DNA of 64,000 nucleotides, from the NCBI GenBank assembly GCA_937902315.1, contig CALGUG010000054.1:124001-188000 (forward strand), read 5' to 3'. Position numbers and translations under genes: made by a program. Origin of the DNA: an uncultured Chloroflexales bacterium (GTDB lineage Bacteria > Chloroflexota > Chloroflexia > Chloroflexales > Chloroflexaceae). The number at the start of each line of letters is the position of its first letter. The first letter of the stretch is position 1. The notes under the pieces are model-generated. The model was not told the DNA's origin. It searched no databases and saw only the letters and a list, made by a program, of their open reading frames with translations. Shown here in pieces: positions 55,405-62,967 of this stretch.

Positions 55405-56466
55405 ATGCATATGAGCAGTCAAAACGAACTCCGAACCGTCTGGTGGCAAGACGATGCGCTTTATTTGATCGATCAGCGCTTGCTGCCAGCCCAGACCGTC
55501 TCCCTCCGCTGCGATACGCTCGAAAAGGTGGGTTACGCCATCAAGTCGATGCAGGTACGTGGCGCTCCCGCAATCGGTTGTACCGCCGCCTACGGTATGG
55601 CCTTAGTCGCTCAGCAAAGCAAAGCCACAGCTTTCGACAGCTTTCTTCGCGAACTCGAAGACGCTAAGACCTTCTTGGATGCACAACGGCCGACCGCCGT
55701 CAACCTTGCATGGGCGACTGCGCGCATGCTGCGTGTTGCCAAGCAAGCCGAAGCCAATCTTGAGGCTGTGCGTGGGCTGTTGCTAGAAGAGGCGCATCGC
55801 ATCTTGGCCGAAGACTTGGCTATGTGTCATGCGATCGGTGAACACGGTGCCTCGTTGATACCCGAGCGCGGGAATGTCTTGACACACTGCAATGCTGGTG
55901 GTTTGGCGACCGCCGGTTATGGCACGGCCTTGGCCCCCATCCGCACCGCCTATAGCGCTGGCCGCAAGGTACATGTGTATGTCGACGAGACCCGACCCTT
56001 CTTGCAGGGTGCGCGCCTCACAGCCTGGGAATTGCATCAGGCAGGCATTCCTCTGACACTGATCACCGACAACATGGCTGGCTACTTTATGCAGCAGGGC
56101 CAGGTCGACTGTGTCATCGTCGGCGCCGATCGTATTGTGGCTAACGGCGATGTCGCCAATAAGATCGGAACCTATAGTTTGGCCGTTCTGGCTCGCGCCC
56201 ACGGCATCCCCTTCTACGTTGCAGCCCCCTATTCAACAATCGATCTGTCTTTGCCTACCGGCGCAAGCATTCCGATTGAAGAGCGGTCAACTGACGAAGT
56301 TGTGTTTATTGGTTCGACAAGGATCGCACCGGAAGGTGTTACCGCTGCTCACCCAGCCTTTGATGTAACACCGAATCACCTTGTGACCGCGATTATCACT
56401 GAGCGTGGCGTGATTTACCCGCCCTACAGTGAGAACCTAGGCGCATTTAAGGATTCAGAGTCGTGA
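55405..56466 (+). CDS. mtnA: S-methyl-5-thioribose-1-phosphate isomerase
   Basis: This is a 353-residue enzyme of the eIF2B-like family. Family motifs are MQVRGAPAIGCTAAYGMAL, NVLTHCNAGGLATAGYGTAL with the catalytic cysteine, and CVIVGADRIVANGDVANKIG with the catalytic aspartate. It converts methylthioribose 1-phosphate to methylthioribulose 1-phosphate in methionine salvage. ATG 55405 and ATG 55411 are both possible. The only ribosome site lies in the riboswitch terminator. A perfect 10-bp hairpin spans the stop codon. No mtnP or mtnB is next to it; the class II aldolase at 0.5 kb is a distant candidate for the mtnB step. Confidence 0.96.
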   Translation: MHMSSQNELRTVWWQDDALYLIDQRLLPAQTVSLRCDTLEKVGYAIKSMQVRGAPAIGCTAAYGMALVAQQSKATAFDSFLRELEDAKTFLDAQRPTAVNLAWATARMLRVAKQAEANLEAVRGLLLEEAHRILAEDLAMCHAIGEHGASLIPERGNVLTHCNAGGLATAGYGTALAPIRTAYSAGRKVHVYVDETRPFLQGARLTAWELHQAGIPLTLITDNMAGYFMQQGQVDCVIVGADRIVANGDVANKIGTYSLAVLARAHGIPFYVAAPYSTIDLSLPTGASIPIEERSTDEVVFIGSTRIAPEGVTAAHPAFDVTPNHLVTAIITERGVIYPPYSENLGAFKDSES

Positions 56467-56482
56467 CAAGCATCACGACTCT
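56457..56482 (+). other. 10-bp hairpin across the mtnA stop codon
   Basis: AGAGTCGTGA (containing the TGA stop) pairs perfectly with TCACGACTCT around a 6-nt loop. With no T-run it might set differential expression of mtnA and the next gene. Confidence 0.65.
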
Positions 56483-56566
56483 TCGATATATCTAGAGACG
56501 ATCGTGATGCGCAGGGTGAGCTTGCAATGAGCTTCACGGTTTTCGTAACAAGGTCCATTCGCCACT

Positions 56567-57607
56567 ATGCCGCTACCTTTCCTTCCAGCTTGTCTTGGTA
56601 TGGTGCATGGTGCTCTGCCGCATCGCAATCCGGCTCAGGCCCAGGCACTACTCAATAAAACAACTCCTGTGATCACGGCTTGGCCGCAGCTGCCTCTGCG
56701 CAGCTTTCGAGAGCAGGACTACGTACAAGCTGCTGCGGGATTCCCCGGTTTGGTATACGATGGTGTTCAAGAACGGGTCTATGTTGATCGTAGTTTGCTT
56801 GATCAATCACTTGATGCGCTGTCATTGGCTTATTTGCAAAACGATACCCAAGCAAGCGGTTTGGGTGTTGAAGATGCGGCGGGTTTGAGCGAACTCTTGC
56901 GTACAGCGAGCCAGGGTCTCAAAGCACGGGCCATCAAAGGCCAGACCGTTGGTCCGGTGAGCCTCGGTATGCTGTTGACAGATGAGCAACTGCGCCCCTT
57001 AATGTACGAGGCGATGTTGCTCGATGCGCTCTCTCAGCATATTCACTTGCGTGCCCGTTGGCAGGTCGAGCGCTTTAGTGATTTTGTTGATGCAACTATT
57101 ATCTGTCTAGAAGAGCCTTTTCTCGAGGCAGTCGAATCACCATTTGTGCCGATAAACTGGGAAGATGCGCTTGATCTGATCGAGCGTGTCTATGTGGGAA
57201 TCAACTGTTGTCGTGGGTTGGTTGTGGAAGGCAAGATCGATTGGGAGCGGCTTTTCGCGAGTTCGATCGAACTCTTTGTTGTGGATGTAACAACCCAATT
57301 CGATCGTTTGCTTGAGGCAGAGGGAATCGAACGTTTCTTTGAACGGGGTGGTATGATCGCGTGGGGGCTTGTGCCGAGCGAAAGTGAGACGCTGGCTCAG
57401 ACCGATCTGGACAGCTTGCTAGAGCAAACCAATCAGTATTTCGAGCGGGTGATTGCGCGCGGCGTTGTGCGCGAACGCTTACTCTCTCAATCATTGGTTA
57501 CCACAATGACCAACCTCGCCAACCTGACGGTCGAAGAGGCCGAACGAGCAATGGGACTTGTCTTTGAACTTTCGCAAAAGCTGCGCGAGCCGATCTCGAC
57601 CGCGTAG
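56567..57607 (+). CDS. MetE/UROD-fold protein (methionine synthase-like)
   Basis: This is a 346-residue protein with the fold of the C-terminal half of cobalamin-independent methionine synthase: start CLGMVHGALPHRNPAQAQAL, ITAWPQLPLRSFREQD, then IKGQTVGPVSLGM and near the end GMIAWGLVPSESE. In MetE the zinc ligands are HxC, E and C. Here, by eye, the HxC region reads INCCRG, the glutamate region FVVDVT, and the last cysteine region SQSLVTTMTN. Most ligands are therefore altered. It lies in the SAM gene block between mtnA and a PfkB kinase, with overlapping end, so a role in methyl transfer to homocysteine or a related thiol is plausible but not shown. Confidence 0.75.
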   Translation: MPLPFLPACLGMVHGALPHRNPAQAQALLNKTTPVITAWPQLPLRSFREQDYVQAAAGFPGLVYDGVQERVYVDRSLLDQSLDALSLAYLQNDTQASGLGVEDAAGLSELLRTASQGLKARAIKGQTVGPVSLGMLLTDEQLRPLMYEAMLLDALSQHIHLRARWQVERFSDFVDATIICLEEPFLEAVESPFVPINWEDALDLIERVYVGINCCRGLVVEGKIDWERLFASSIELFVVDVTTQFDRLLEAEGIERFFERGGMIAWGLVPSESETLAQTDLDSLLEQTNQYFERVIARGVVRERLLSQSLVTTMTNLANLTVEEAERAMGLVFELSQKLREPISTA

Positions 57608-57642
57608 TGATTGAGAATAAGATTGCGTTAAAGGAGAAAACT

Positions 57643-58617
57643 GTGCGGATCGTTGTTACCGGGTCGCTTGCATACGACTATATTATGGAGTTTCCTGGCT
57701 ATTTTCGCGACCATGTACTGCCAGAAAAGCTGCATAGCTTATCGGTAAGTTTCCTTGTCCGTTCCATGCGCCGCATGCAAGGAGGTGTCGCTGGTAATGT
57801 AGCCTATAATCTCGCTTTGCTCGGCGAGCGCCCCATCATTGCAGGAAGTGTTGGTCAAGACTTTGGTGATTATCGCAGTGCTCTTGAGATCATGGGCGTT
57901 GATACCAGTGCGATCGCTGTGATCTCCGATGAGTTTACTGCTTCTTGTTTTATTAATACCGACCTCGACAACAACCAGATCGTCGCTTTCTACCCCGGCG
58001 CGATGAACTTCGACAGCCAGATTTCGTTAGACGAGTTGGGTCTTGGTCCCGACGATCTTGTTTTGATCTCGCCCACCAGCCCCGAGGCGATCGAACACTT
58101 CGCGCTTGAGTGCCAGCGCTTGGGTGTGCCGTATGTGTTTGACCCCGGTAAGCAGTCGCCCCGTCTCGAAGCGCACCACCTGCGAGTCGGCTTGCAGGGT
58201 GCCAAAGTGCTGATCGGCAACGATTACGAATTTGGCATGATGGCCAAGAAGCTCGGAATCAGCGAAGATGAGCTGATCGCAAGCGCTCCTCTGACGGTGA
58301 TGACTCGCGGCGAAGCGGGTTCGCGCATCTATCAGCGCGGCGGCGATGTGATCGAGATTCCTGCCGCACCGATAAGCGTTGTGCGCGACCCCACGGGCGC
58401 TGGCGATGCCTACTTGGCCGGTTTGGTTTTTGGACTTTCTCGCAACCTTCCTTTGACGGTTGCAGGTCGTATCGCAGCCTTGGCTTCGGCCTATGCGATC
58501 GAAATGCGTGGCTGCCAAGAGCATAGCTTCACGCATGGCGAGTTTGCAGAGCGTTATCAACACGCCTTTGGTGAGCCACTTCCCGCGGGCGCGTTAGGAC
58601 AGTCGGTAAATGTGTAA
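57643..58617 (+). CDS. PfkB-family carbohydrate/nucleoside kinase (adenosine kinase-like)
   Basis: Start is GTG 57643, with AAGGAG 6 bp upstream; the frame extends to 57607 without a site. The 324-residue protein begins VRIVVTGSLAYDYIMEFPGY and has the PfkB features MQGGVAGNVAYNLALLG and DPTGAGDAYLAGL with the catalytic aspartate. It resembles the group annotated as adenosine kinases. Because ahcY lies downstream and SAH hydrolysis is pulled by adenosine removal, adenosine is an attractive substrate, but ribokinase- or fructokinase-type substrates cannot be excluded. It forms one transcript with the MetE-like gene 35 bp upstream. Confidence 0.85.
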   Translation: MRIVVTGSLAYDYIMEFPGYFRDHVLPEKLHSLSVSFLVRSMRRMQGGVAGNVAYNLALLGERPIIAGSVGQDFGDYRSALEIMGVDTSAIAVISDEFTASCFINTDLDNNQIVAFYPGAMNFDSQISLDELGLGPDDLVLISPTSPEAIEHFALECQRLGVPYVFDPGKQSPRLEAHHLRVGLQGAKVLIGNDYEFGMMAKKLGISEDELIASAPLTVMTRGEAGSRIYQRGGDVIEIPAAPISVVRDPTGAGDAYLAGLVFGLSRNLPLTVAGRIAALASAYAIEMRGCQEHSFTHGEFAERYQHAFGEPLPAGALGQSVNV

Positions 58618-58657
58618 GCTTCTCTGATGCTTGATGCGTGATGCATAACAAATAATC

Positions 58658-58678
58658 GATATGTGAGGCACACATATC
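58658..58678 (+). other. Small hairpin in the gap before the zinc-ribbon gene
   Basis: GATATGTG pairs with CACATATC around AGGCA. No T-run follows. Confidence 0.5.
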
Positions 58679-58736
58679 TCGCATCTCTTTTCGCTCACAT
58701 TTTCAATGCAGACATGTATCAGAATGAGGTGCTCAT

Positions 58737-58967
58737 ATGCCAGAACGCAGATGCTCATGCTGTAATGGCGCAGTAAAGTCGCTGATTCTTATTGAGGATC
58801 ATGGCCCCGCAGTCGGACAGTCGCCTACCGAAGTGGCTCCCGGTCATTCACGAATGAGCCTAGGCGTATCGTATAATGAGCGTTACCCAACTGAGGCAAC
58901 AGGCTGTACTGTATGTGGTCATATCGATCTATGGGTCGACCCGGAGTGGGTGGCAAGTTTAAAGTAA
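58737..58967 (+). CDS. Small zinc-ribbon protein
   Basis: This is a 76-residue protein with two cysteine knuckles: CSCC near the start (residues 6-9) and CTVCGH near 57-62. Between them is a polar stretch without motif. The C-terminus HIDLWVDPEW is typical of small zinc-ribbon hypotheticals. GAGGTG lies before the ATG. It sits between the PfkB kinase and ahcY, and its end is 87 bp from the ahcY start, with the ahcY promoter in that gap. The function is unknown; a metal-chaperone or regulatory role in the SAM block is only a guess. Confidence 0.7.
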   Translation: MPERRCSCCNGAVKSLILIEDHGPAVGQSPTEVAPGHSRMSLGVSYNERYPTEATGCTVCGHIDLWVDPEWVASLK

Positions 58968-58970
58968 ACT

Positions 58971-58997
58971 TTGAGAATTGAGAAAGTTGTATATAAT
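58971..58997 (+). promoter_or_regulatory. Promoter of ahcY-metK
   Basis: TTGAGA (58971-58976) and consensus TATAAT (58992-58997) are 15 bp apart. The -35 falls in the left arm of the inverted repeat around it. Confidence 0.55.
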
Positions 58998-59017
58998 CTA
59001 TTAATCTCTCAATTCTC
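58973..59017. promoter_or_regulatory. 11-bp inverted repeat flanking the -10 of ahcY (candidate operator)
   Basis: GAGAATTGAGA (58973-58983) and TCTCAATTCTC (59007-59017) are perfect complements with the -10 in the 23-bp space between them. Confidence 0.7.
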
Positions 59018-59054
59018 TCATAGTATGCTTCCCGTTTTATTGAAGGAGTACATA

Positions 59055-60317
59055 GTGGGAAAACAGTATGATGTAAAAGATCTCGGTTTGGCCGAGATGG
59101 GACGAAAGCGCATCAGCTGGGCTGAAAAAGAGATGCCCGTGTTGCGCCTGATCCGTGAGCGTTTCGAAAAAGAGCGCCCTCTGGCGGGAATTAAAGTTAG
59201 CGCCTGTCTGCATGTCACTTCGGAAACCGCTAACCTAATGCGCACCTTGGCAGCAGGTGGTGCTGATGTAGTGTTGTGTGCTTCTAACCCACTGTCGACC
59301 CAAGACGATGTGGCTGCTGCTCTGGTGAACGATGACGAGATCCCGGTCTTTGCTATCAAGGGCGAAGATAACGAGACCTACTACAACCACCTGAAGGCAG
59401 CTCTCGATCATGGCCCCCATATCACAATGGACGACGGTGCCGACTTGGTAACCGCCGTTCTCAAGGATCGCCGTGATCTGCTCGATAACATCATTGGCTC
59501 GACCGAAGAGACCACCACCGGTGTGATCCGTCTCAAGGCTATGGCTGCCGATGGCGTGCTGGCCTTCCCGGTTATCGCTGTGAACGACAGCGACACCAAG
59601 CACCTCTTCGACAACCGCTATGGTACGGGCCAGTCGACCCTCGACGGCGTGATCCGCGCTACCAACGTGCTGTTGGCCGGTAAGACCTTCGTGGTCGGTG
59701 GCTACGGCTACTGCTCGCGTGGTATCGCTGAGCGCGCTCGCGGTTTGGGTGCCAACGTGATCGTGACCGAAGTTAACCCGATTCGCGCTCTGGAAGCTGC
59801 AATGGACGGCTACCGCGTGATGCCGATGGTTGAGGCTGCGAAGATCGCCGACTTCATTGTGACCGCTACCGGCGACAAGCACGTGATCGACAGCAACGCT
59901 TTCGAAGTCATGAAGAACGGCTGTATCGTAGCCAACAGCGGCCACTTCAATGTTGAAATCAACATCCCGGCTCTGGAAGCTCTGGCAGTCGAAAAGCGCC
60001 AGCCGCGCGCCTTTGTTGATCAGTACATCCTCAAGGATGGCCGCGAGATCAACCTGCTGGGCGAAGGCCGCCTGATCAACCTCGCCAGCGCTGAAGGTCA
60101 CCCCTCGGCAGTTATGGATATGTCGTTTGCGAACCAAGCGCTCGCCAGCGAGTTCTTGCTCAAGAACCAGGGCAACCTGGCCAAGGCTGTGCACGCGCTG
60201 CCCAAAGAAGTTGACCGCGAGATCGCTTCCCTCAAGCTGAAGGCAATGGGCGTAACAATCGACGTTCTGACCGAAGAACAAGAGAAGTACCTCAACTCGT
60301 GGGAAGAGGGAACCTAG
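59055..60317 (+). CDS. ahcY: Adenosylhomocysteinase
   Basis: Start is GTG 59055, with AAGGAG 6 bp upstream; the frame runs further upstream through the promoter. The 420-residue protein begins VGKQYDVKDLGLAEMGRKRI. Family motifs are SACLHVTSETANLMRTL, CASNPLSTQDDVAAAL, and the NAD site VVGGYGYCSRGIAERARGLG (GxGxxxG type). The glutamate and lysine of the active site lie in GSTEETTTGVIRLK. It splits S-adenosylhomocysteine to homocysteine and adenosine. metK follows 71 bp later, so both are probably on one transcript. Codon use is strongly biased to the major codons in the second half, as in highly expressed genes. Confidence 0.97.
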   Translation: MGKQYDVKDLGLAEMGRKRISWAEKEMPVLRLIRERFEKERPLAGIKVSACLHVTSETANLMRTLAAGGADVVLCASNPLSTQDDVAAALVNDDEIPVFAIKGEDNETYYNHLKAALDHGPHITMDDGADLVTAVLKDRRDLLDNIIGSTEETTTGVIRLKAMAADGVLAFPVIAVNDSDTKHLFDNRYGTGQSTLDGVIRATNVLLAGKTFVVGGYGYCSRGIAERARGLGANVIVTEVNPIRALEAAMDGYRVMPMVEAAKIADFIVTATGDKHVIDSNAFEVMKNGCIVANSGHFNVEINIPALEALAVEKRQPRAFVDQYILKDGREINLLGEGRLINLASAEGHPSAVMDMSFANQALASEFLLKNQGNLAKAVHALPKEVDREIASLKLKAMGVTIDVLTEEQEKYLNSWEEGT

Positions 60318-60388
60318 GCTATAGAGTGGGAGTGGTGTAAGCTGCCGCGCTTTTAGCTCATATTCGTATTCCTCACAAGGAAGAGATC

Positions 60389-61603
60389 ATGTCAACGACT
60401 TTTATAAAATCACCGCAATTCTTTTTCACCAGCGAGTCGGTGACCGAAGGTCACCCCGATAAGCTGTGCGACCAGGTTTCGGATGCGGTGTTGGACGCCT
60501 TCTTGAGCCACGACCCTCGCGCGCGCGTGGCCTGTGAAACGGCTACCACCACTGGTCTGGTTGTTGTTTTGGGCGAAGTCACCTTCCAGCAGGGTTATGT
60601 GCCGGTCGAAGAGATCGTGCGCCGCACCATCAAAGAGATCGGCTATATCGATGCTTCCTATGGCTTCGATGCCGACACCTGTGGTGTTATGGTCGCGCTG
60701 CACGGCCAGTCGCCCGACATCGCGATGGGTGTCGACAAGGCTCTGGAAGCCAAGAGCGGCGAGATGACCGAAGAAGAGGTCGAGGCCATCGGCGCTGGCG
60801 ACCAAGGTATGATGTTCGGTTTCGCTTGTAACGAGACCCCCGAACTGATGCCGCTTTCGATCGCGCTGGCTCACCGTATTGGCCGCCGCCTGTCGAAGCT
60901 GCGCAAAGACGGCACCCTGCCCTACCTGCGCCCCGACGGCAAGAGCCAAGTCACCGTCGAGTATGCCTACGGCAAGCCGGTTCGTGTTGACACCCTGCTG
61001 GTCAGCAACCAACACGCCGCCGATGTCAGCCAGAAGCGCATTCGCGACGATATTATCGAGCAGGTCTTCCGCGAGGTTGTGCCGAGCGAACTGATCGATG
61101 ATAAGACCAAGTATTTCGTCAACCCGACCGGCCGCTTTGTGGTCGGTGGCCCTATGGGCGACAGCGGTTTGACCGGTCGCAAGATCATCGTCGATACCTA
61201 CGGTGGCGTTGCTCGCCACGGCGGCGGTGCCTTCTCGGGCAAAGACCCGACGAAGGTCGACCGCTCGGCTGCCTATGCCGCTCGCTACGTCGCCAAGAAC
61301 GTCGTGGCTGCAGGCTTGGCCGACCGCTTCGAGGTGCAGATCAGCTACGCGATCGGCGTTGCTCGCCCGCTCTCGGTTAGCGTCGAGACCTTCGGTACCG
61401 GCAAAGTCAGCGACGAAGTGCTGCAGAAGATCATTCTGGAGAACTTCGACCTGCGCCCGGGCGCGATCATTCGCGACCTCGACCTGCGCCGCCCGATCTA
61501 TCGCCCGACCGCCGCTTACGGCCACTTTGGTCGCGACGATATCGATGCTCCCTGGGAGCGCACCGACAAGGCCGAGCAGCTGCGCGACGCCGCTGGCCTC
61601 TAG
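60389..61603 (+). CDS. metK: S-adenosylmethionine synthetase
   Basis: This is a 404-residue enzyme that makes SAM from methionine and ATP. Motifs are FFTSESVTEGHPDKLCDQVS, IGAGDQGMMFG (hexapeptide GAGDQG), and HGGGAFSGKDPTKVDRSAAY, which contains the phosphate-binding loop. AAGGAAGAG lies before the ATG. Like ahcY it has strongly selected codons. The start is unambiguous. A strong terminator ends the unit. Whether the upstream SAM riboswitch transcript can reach metK is unknown, because ahcY has its own promoter. Confidence 0.98.
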   Translation: MSTTFIKSPQFFFTSESVTEGHPDKLCDQVSDAVLDAFLSHDPRARVACETATTTGLVVVLGEVTFQQGYVPVEEIVRRTIKEIGYIDASYGFDADTCGVMVALHGQSPDIAMGVDKALEAKSGEMTEEEVEAIGAGDQGMMFGFACNETPELMPLSIALAHRIGRRLSKLRKDGTLPYLRPDGKSQVTVEYAYGKPVRVDTLLVSNQHAADVSQKRIRDDIIEQVFREVVPSELIDDKTKYFVNPTGRFVVGGPMGDSGLTGRKIIVDTYGGVARHGGGAFSGKDPTKVDRSAAYAARYVAKNVVAAGLADRFEVQISYAIGVARPLSVSVETFGTGKVSDEVLQKIILENFDLRPGAIIRDLDLRRPIYRPTAAYGHFGRDDIDAPWERTDKAEQLRDAAGL

Positions 61604-61618
61604 TCCTTCTCTAACACG

Positions 61619-61653
61619 AAAAACCCTTCCAGTTTCGGCTGGAAGGGTTTTTT
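61619..61653 (+). terminator. Terminator of the ahcY-metK transcript
   Basis: AAAAACCCTTCCAG pairs with CTGGAAGGGTTTTT (14 bp) around TTTCGG, and the T-run ends at 61653. Confidence 0.93.
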
Positions 61654-61692
61654 GCTGTGGTGAAGCGCTTAGCTTTCTCAAAATGCTTTTCT

Positions 61693-61760
61693 TATGGCGG
61701 CGAGGTTTTTAGCACCCATGCGGTCCTTAGCGCGTCCGCCTACGGCTACCAGATCGCCGC
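61693..61760 (+). repeat. Core repeat copy 16, forward orientation
   Basis: The core is at 61732-61752 with the last base changed. The left arm GGCGGCGAGGTTTTTAGC is matched, inverted, by the end of copy 17. Confidence 0.88.
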
Positions 61761-61833
61761 CCTGCCAATGCTCGCTGCTTGCGCTGTGTGCGCTGCTTTC
61801 ATTGCTTGCAATGCCTGCGCTGTGTGCACTGCG

Positions 61834-61861
61834 ACCTGCCAGGTGCAAGCACCTGGCAGGT
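61834..61861. repeat. Hairpin ACCTGCCAGGTGC, third related copy
   Basis: It is a perfect 13-bp pair around AA, placed midway between copies 16 and 17. Confidence 0.88.
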
Positions 61862-61884
61862 CTAAACGCTGCCTTCTGGGGAAT

Positions 61885-61957
61885 AGCCCGTTGATAGCCG
61901 TAGGCGGACGCGCTAGAAGCCTGTTTGAGGCCAGAACCTTTACCGCCAAATCAAGCG
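61885..61957 (-). repeat. Core repeat copy 17, reverse orientation
   Basis: The exact core is at 61891-61911, followed by CCAGAACCTTTACCGCC, the inverse of the left arm of copy 16. Confidence 0.88.
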
Positions 61958-61973
61958 AATGCGGAAGGTGTGC

Positions 61974-62921
61974 TTAGTCGATCGGCTTGAGATTCGCGAC
62001 AATCTCGGCGCGGCGTGGCTCCAAGAAGGGCGCCAGCACGATCTTCTCGCCCAAAGTCTCGGGATCTTCGTCGACGGCGAAACCGGGGCCGTCCGAGGCG
62101 ATTTCGAACAGAATACCGTTCGGCTCGCGGAAGTAGAGACTCTTGAACCAGTAGCGATCGACCTTGCCGCTATTGGGGATGCGCAGGCTGCGCAGGCGCT
62201 CGGCCCAAGTATCGTACTGATCGTCGGAGGTGCGGAAGGCGACGTGATGCACACCGCCCGCGCCCGGCTGTGCGATCGGGAAGCCCGGCTGCACAACCAC
62301 ATGCAGCTCGGCGCTCGGCCCACCTTGGCCCATCTCAAAGACGTGTACCGTATGAGCGGGCACCTCGGGGTGGGGGTATTGGCGCACTTCGCGCATACCC
62401 ATCACATGCTGCAGCACCAAGGCGGTCGGCTCAAGATCGGGCACGCTGATCATAATCGGCCCCAAGCCACGGATCTGGTATTCGGCGGGCACCGGGCTGC
62501 GCTCCCACGGATAGGCCTCGCCAACGCCGCCATCGTCGACCAAGGCTAGGCGCTGTCCCTCGAAGTCTTCGAAATCGAGCGTTAAGCGACCGTCGCGTTC
62601 GACCAGTTGGCCGGTTTTGACCTGCTTGTCGTTGAGACGCTGTTGCCACCACTCTAGCGCTTCGCGCCCATTGACGCGCAGGTAAGTGCGTGTGATCGAG
62701 TGGGTGCCGCGTCGTTCGCGCGGAACGGGCCAGTCGAAGAAGGTCAGATCGCTGCCGGGCGTGCCTTTGGCGTCGGCATAAAACAGGTGGTAGGCGCTTA
62801 CGTCGTCTTGGTTGACCGAGCGCTTCACCAAGCGCATGCCGAGCGTTTGGGTATAGAAACGGTGGTTTTCGCGAATCTGAGCAGAAACCGCCGTCAAGTG
62901 ATGAATACCGAGCAATTCCAT
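61974..62921 (-). CDS. Ring-cleaving dioxygenase, VOC family (MhqO/MhqE-like), copy 1
   Basis: This is a 315-residue protein of two VOC modules. Metal ligands are probably H8 in GIHHLTAVS, the histidine in GGVHHVAFRT and the glutamate in NGILFEIAS. YTQTLGMRLVKRSVNQDD and YHLFYADAKGTPGSDLTFF are typical of hydroquinone dioxygenases of the MhqA/E/O group, which open hydroquinone-type rings and protect against quinones. GGAGG lies before the ATG. It is 46 bp downstream of its paralog and so in one operon. The close similarity of the two (same motifs throughout) indicates tandem duplication. Confidence 0.88.
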   Translation of the reverse strand: MELLGIHHLTAVSAQIRENHRFYTQTLGMRLVKRSVNQDDVSAYHLFYADAKGTPGSDLTFFDWPVPRERRGTHSITRTYLRVNGREALEWWQQRLNDKQVKTGQLVERDGRLTLDFEDFEGQRLALVDDGGVGEAYPWERSPVPAEYQIRGLGPIMISVPDLEPTALVLQHVMGMREVRQYPHPEVPAHTVHVFEMGQGGPSAELHVVVQPGFPIAQPGAGGVHHVAFRTSDDQYDTWAERLRSLRIPNSGKVDRYWFKSLYFREPNGILFEIASDGPGFAVDEDPETLGEKIVLAPFLEPRRAEIVANLKPID

Positions 62922-62967
62922 AAAAAACCTCCAATAGGGTGCCGCAGCAGTTCTGAACAGTTTCGAA

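Larger units (their letters stand above)
61604..61973. other. 370-bp gap with the most compact inward repeat pair
   Basis: After the metK terminator the gap is a single element of about 265 bp: forward copy, variable GC-rich tract, hairpin, reverse copy. Confidence 0.8.

Noticed and set aside
59235..61681. Long minus-strand frames opposite ahcY and metK (348 and 423 codons)
   Set aside because: These are the usual antisense shadows of genes with strong codon bias; the sense genes are certain.
1020..61977. Several short plus-strand frames share a SAYGYQ peptide (near 1.2, 10.3, 24.8, 38.4 and 61.7 kb)
   Set aside because: The peptide is the translation of the DNA core repeat in one frame. 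Flanking residues are unrelated, there are no ribosome sites, and other copies use other frames or the other strand, so it is not a protein family.
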